A stretch of DNA of 64,000 nt, taken from contig VUYV01000010.1 of the NCBI GenBank assembly GCA_008711295.1, positions 8,390,938 through 8,454,937 on the forward strand, given 5' to 3'. Positions 60,125 to 64,000 of this stretch are shown here, one piece after another. Below the pieces are notes generated by a model, which ran no database searches, was not told where the DNA came from, and saw nothing but the letters and a program-made list of their open reading frames with translations. Numbering within the stretch: the stretch's first letter is position 1; every line of letters starts with the position of its first letter. This DNA comes from Anarhynchus alexandrinus (lineage: Eukaryota; Chordata; Aves; Charadriiformes; Charadriidae). Position numbers and translations under genes: made by a program.

Positions 60125-61235
60125 AGAGGGTCAAAAACTGATGGAGCAACATGCTCCTTGAAAGGAGGAGTTCACTTGAAATCTGAAGGAAGTAAATATT
60201 TGCCATGAAAATACTTGAAAGAAAGATTTTTGGTTTTAAATTTTTTCAATTTGCTTTTCTCCAATGACAAATGGAAACTTCCAAATCAATTCTGAGTCAA
60301 TGTATTTATTTTTTGAACTCTTTTATTCTAAGTTTTTGCATTCAGCTCTCCAGTAGAGGGAAACAAGGACCTTTACAAGAAAAAACAATATTCGACTGAA
60401 GACAGGGGGACAAAAATTGTGAAGACAACCTTACTCATTGTAATTTCCCCATTGGGCAATGGAAGACATTTTATCTTACATTCACAACCTCCTCATTGCC
60501 TGTCTTTTAGTGAATTTTAATAAGCATGTTCTTCAATTCCTGTATTTATCTAGTGTCCTATAATCAAGTAACTACCAAAATTATACGGGACAGTCATAGA
60601 ATCATAATGCCTAAGTGCAGGAGGAATAACATAATTGATTTTAAGCATATGAATATTACAGCTTTCCTATGCCTGGCGAAGTGGGGCGAGGCAGTGCCAG
60701 ACTCAGTGAGATACCTCATGTGCTTAACAAGTAAGCATGTGCTTAACCGTGTTCCTGATGGGGAGTCTAAAATCTCTGTTATTCCAGTCTGTGAATGTGT
60801 TGTCTTGAAATGTACAAGCTGCAATTAAGAGCTATTGGATAATAACTATGCCATGAAAATGTCCTAAACTATTAAAGAGCTGAAGATGATAGTGTGCTTT
60901 TAATGTTTCACATAAACCATTTGGGATTTGAAGAACTTTCAGCGCTCGTGAGGAAGTCAGAATATATGCTTGCTTGGGTTAAAGGGAAGGAAGAGAAAAA
61001 GCCCTGAATTAAATTTTTGAGCTCGACACCCTCCACTTTTCTACATGTTGCTCAATTCTAAACAGGGAAAATAAAATCAGCTTTGTTCATGAGCATATGC
61101 TTTTGACATTTTTTCTTCTTGGAGCCTGTGAATTATTAATAAACTAATTTCTCTTTATAGTTCAATCTTTGGAGACTTAAAGTGCTCACTCAAATGCACT
61201 GAACAAGAGGAATGCTTCAACTCCAATCAGCTCCT
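60125..61235. other. Unique AT-rich non-coding sequence, no gene seen
   Basis: AT-rich unique DNA with words such as GTGAATTATTAATAAACTAATTTC near 61129-61152 that could be part of the following candidate element. No exon or transposon recognised. Confidence 0.55.
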
Positions 61236-61239
61236 GTCT

Positions 61240-62290
61240 TCTTTGGAAATGCTGGCCTTGAGGTATCTTTGAGTCTTTGAAATCAATCTTTTATTCAACC
61301 GGGAATATCTGATGGCTCGGAGGTCTAGTCTGTTAATTCTGCCTAATGCCCTGTTTAAGTTTGGGGTGTTTCAGTCGCCTGATTTTCTGCTCTCGCTTTG
61401 CTAAGGGACTGAGAGCATCCCTCTCCCCCCTCACCACACCCCGTTTCTTTGTCACCCAGTGGAAACAAAAATGTCTGTTGGGCTCAACAAGTAAGTGGGG
61501 GGTGGGATGATCTAGAAAATACCCAGGGTGGCACCTCGGTGAGATCTCACTGAGTTTTTCAAAGCCAATTTGATACAGCTTGATCTCTAGGATCAGGAGC
61601 GCAGGTGTTGAAGGGATTCCTGCGCTCTGTCTTGCAGCCTTTCATCACTACTGCCTCGACTTAGGGTTTCTCCTGCTGCTGCATCAGTAGCACTACCACA
61701 ATTAAGGCAGAACAGAGGGGGGAATTGGGGAAAGAAGGGGGTCAGTGCGAGGCCCCGAGATCCTGTGCACGCCAGCCATTCCGGAGTGTCAACAGCCTGC
61801 AGTAACCGGGCTGTCCAATTTTGTCTGCTGTCCTCTGGATAATTTGGACCAAGTTATGAACCATAGGATAAGCATGCAACATCGTCCATAGGGTGCTAAC
61901 GTGAACCAGAAATTACAAGATTAGGAGCCTTCGCTAATAAATTGCGATTGCCTCTTCACCAGAGCCTGGGCTGAGAGCCGAACAAACTCATTTCACTTGT
62001 GATCCTGTCTGCATGTGAAACAAAAGCTCTCAATGATAAAGCGACATTGTTTGGTCCTTCCATTCTCATGCTTCTAAAAAAACACACCACAAATGACTGA
62101 AAAAGGCCCGCATGAAATTTAAAAATAGGCTGAGGGAGTGGGTTACAAGTCACTGAGCTCCATGTGGTCAAATAAAAACAACAGCAACAAAAAAATAACA
62201 GGGCTAAATTAAGCTGTACAACAGAATTTCGTTTACCAGAAATATTTAACTGGAGAAAACCACATTAAGGCAGTGGCCTCATTAACAAAA
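61240..62290. promoter_or_regulatory. Candidate conserved non-coding element, long
   Basis: About 1 kb lacking repeats apart from a short A-rich stretch near 62173-62200. Seen: ATCAATCTTTTATTC near 61282, GTCTGTTAATTCTGCC near 61328-61343, CATTGTTTGG near 62045-62054, and CACATTAAGG near 62261. It mixes AT-rich and GC-rich patches. The density of motifs is lower than at 57.8 kb. A long constrained non-coding block is inferred from texture only. Confidence 0.35.
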
Positions 62291-62479
62291 ATGTCCTGTG
62301 CAGAGGTGGCTTCCCAGTTAACATTGCGGGGTTGGGGGGAGGAATCTGACTCCTGAAAGAAACTAAAAAAACGGTTAAAGAAACAACATCTGGGTTTCTC
62401 TCACAGGTCTGGTGTGTTTCTCTTCCTTAGTCCTCATTACTGAGGCTATTTGCACGAAAACCGTGGGCCAGACTCTTGC

Positions 62480-63125
62480 TCCCCTTTCTGCTGGGGTAAC
62501 TGGAGGAGCTCCGCCGGGGAATGCAGCGCTCGGTGCCACCTCTGAGCTCCGCTCGCGCAAACCCATAGCGTGAGCAGCGACGGTGGGAGCGCAGAGGGAC
62601 ACGGTGGTCTTTTCTGTGTGTGATTTATTCTCCAGCTCTCTCTGAGGCCTCGGCAGCTCCCTGAGGCCGAGAAAATGCACCCAGACCTGGGAAAGGGAAA
62701 GGTTTTACTTCGCCGGTGCGCAGGGGGATTCTCGGGGAGGGACAACAGCGGTTTGGTTCCAGCCTCCCATTCAAGTCGATGGGATTTGTGCACCTCAGCC
62801 CATGAAGGTCTTTGGGAAATTCCAGCCATGAAGGTTAATTACAAGCCTTTAATTAATCAGACGTTCACTGTGGGCTGAAGTGGTCTGGCTGCCTGAGCAC
62901 CAGCCCGGGAGCCGGGAGGTCTCTAATTAACGCTGCGGGCTCCCGGGGGCAGGGGAGCGGGGTGACTTTGAGGCAGGTGTCCCGTGAAGGATGGGGAGAG
63001 CGGGCCGGGGGCTGGAGCGGCGGCAGGGCCGGGGCTGAGCGTCCGGCTGGGGAGAGCGGTGTGTGCCATCCACGCCCAGTCTGGTGCAGTCTGCCAGTGG
63101 GCTCCGTCCGGCTCCCAGAGGTGAA
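62480..63125. promoter_or_regulatory. CpG- and G-rich block (CpG-island-like)
   Basis: The most GC-rich part of the window. In 62890-63120 I count eighteen CpGs at about 68 percent GC, giving an observed/expected ratio near 0.65, which passes the usual CpG-island threshold although the segment is short. A second cluster lies at 62508-62590 (CTCCGCCGGGG, GCAGCGCTCGG, TCCGCTCGCGC, AGCGACGG). GGGCGG-type GC boxes are not evident. It could be an unmethylated enhancer, an alternative promoter or an orphan CpG island. No exon with a plausible frame is visible. Confidence 0.5.
62937..62962 (+). other. G-quadruplex motif
   Basis: Four guanine tracts (GGG at 62937-62939, GGGGG at 62945-62949, GGGG at 62952-62955, GGGG at 62959-62962) separated by loops of 5, 2 and 3 bases satisfy the canonical G3+N1-7 pattern. 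A second looser cluster follows at 62993-63034, with tracts of 4, 3, 5, 3 and 4 guanines and one long loop of 14 bases. Formation in cells is inference. Confidence 0.75.
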
Positions 63126-63149
63126 CAGGAGCTAACATTTAGCAGGAGA

Positions 63150-63972
63150 GGAGGTTGTAAAACAGGGGTTAAAAAATCCAGGTTTTAATTATACCTTATG
63201 CACTGAAAAAAATAGAATAAATTGGCAGCTGGAATTAAAAATCCAAACTGACTGGCTTACTTTGCGAAGCTTTTTAAAAGAGGCTTCTTAATCTAAAATT
63301 GCCTCAAAATTGAGGCAGCAAAAAATGATAACTCTGGACTTCTTTTTTCATAAGTGTAAAGAGCAATTACTGAACTACACAAGAGTGTATCATCTGTTGG
63401 TTTTCCTTAGCCAGTTAAACTAACGGCCGCGTGGCGGGTGCTCCGGAGTACCTGCAGCAGGGAGGCAGTTGGCTCTCTCTCTGCGGAATATGGCCCGAGA
63501 GAGAACTTCTGGCCTCCCTCAAACGGATGGCAAAGTAGCGTTGACTTCAGGGGATCTGGGATTTCTCTCAAATAATATTATTAGCAATGTTTCAATACTC
63601 TTTAACTTAATAAAAACAAAATGGCAGCACTGGAGAGAGATGCTGACGAGGGAGGAAAAAAGCCATTTTGCTTCTCCCAAAATTACAGGAACTCTATTTT
63701 TTTTTTTTCTTGAAACATATGCTGCATTTCTTAGTAAGAGGGAAAAATATGACGTGGGAGAAAATAACTTTCAGTTGATGCACTGAAACATTTTTAACTA
63801 TCACAATGATGGAAGCCGCATCCATGAGAAAATCAGCGAGGACTCCTAAAACAATATGAGGCCAACAGAAAAAAAAAAAAGAAAATAAATATCCCCGTTC
63901 CTGGAGGATGCCTGTTTCTTTAAGCAGCTGTTTCTTGTCTCTGAGGTAACAAAGTTGTCATGTGATGCATCT
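63150..63972. promoter_or_regulatory. Candidate conserved non-coding element
   Basis: AT-rich block following the CpG-rich region, with GGTTTTAATTATACC near 63182-63196, GGAATTAAAAATCC near 63231-63244, TTCTTAATCTAAAATTGCC near 63285-63303 and TAATATTATTAGC near 63573-63585. Interruptions are a T10 run near 63700 and an A12 run near 63870. No coding evidence. The regulatory call is by motif content. Confidence 0.35.
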
Positions 63973-63986
63973 GTTACCATGGCAAT
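63973..63986. promoter_or_regulatory. RFX X-box, near consensus
   Basis: GTTACCATGGCAAT matches the palindromic RFX X-box (GTTRCCATGGCAAC) at all but the last base. It is preceded by TGATGCATCTG. RFX factors use this 14-mer at ciliary genes and neural enhancers. It sits at the right edge of the window, so its context is cut off. Binding is inferred. Confidence 0.6.
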
Positions 63987-64000
63987 AATCTGTAATTGTG

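Overview
The window looks like bird nuclear DNA, about 64 kb with no gene that I can recognise. The organism call rests mainly on two 3'-end fragments of CR1 (chicken-repeat-1 type) LINEs at 43370-43637 and 44845-44993, whose tails end in the ATTCTATG octamer typical of avian CR1. Interspersed-repeat content is very low, nothing resembling Alu, B1 or L1 is visible, and a few much older repeats (MIR-like SINE pieces and an ancient amniote repeat) persist. A turtle or crocodilian is less likely but not excluded.

No coding exon, rRNA, tRNA, known small RNA or CRISPR-like array could be supported. The longest ATG-started open frames (181 codons at 26940-27485 on the minus strand, 179 codons at 51834-52373 on the plus strand, 173 codons at 3445-3966 on the minus strand) show no domain, no biased protein composition and no plausible splice framework, and are of the size expected by chance in vertebrate DNA. 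The window is therefore intergenic or lies inside a large intron. Short exons, long non-coding RNA exons or UTRs could be hidden and cannot be excluded from sequence alone.

Layout: 1-2.08 kb plain unique sequence; 2.08-3.0 kb a strong candidate conserved non-coding element (CNE); 3-6.25 kb unique, with a weaker candidate at 5.5-5.7 kb; 6.25-6.49 kb an ancient amniote repeat; 10.3-10.8 and 12.2-12.3 kb candidate CNEs; 13.9-14.2 kb a perfect 23-copy TTCTC microsatellite and an A17 run; 16.6-18.4 kb candidate CNEs and a CpG cluster; 20.8-21.4 kb candidate CNE; 24.0 kb an RFX X-box-like site; 25.9-26.1 kb candidate CNE; 26-32 kb ordinary unique DNA; 32.4 kb a very CpG-dense islet; 32.9-35.2 kb several candidate CNEs; 36.5-38.0 kb two CpG-dense islets; 40.3-41.2 kb a pyrimidine/purine switch and a candidate CNE; 43.4-45.2 kb the inverted CR1 pair and a CpG islet; 48.2-48.6 kb candidate CNE; 52.2-60.1 kb a scatter of MIR-like fragments; 57.8-58.3 kb a strong candidate CNE; 61.2-62.3 kb another; 62.5-63.1 kb a CpG- and G-rich block with a G-quadruplex motif; 63.15-64 kb a candidate CNE ending with a near-consensus RFX X-box.

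Interpretation (inference): the many AT-rich blocks with clustered homeodomain, POU, SOX and FOX-like words, sparse repeats and absence of exons fit a regulatory gene desert or large intron around a developmental regulator. I cannot name the locus. I found no evidence of a new protein-based system. The CNE calls rest on composition and motif clustering only and need alignment to other vertebrates.
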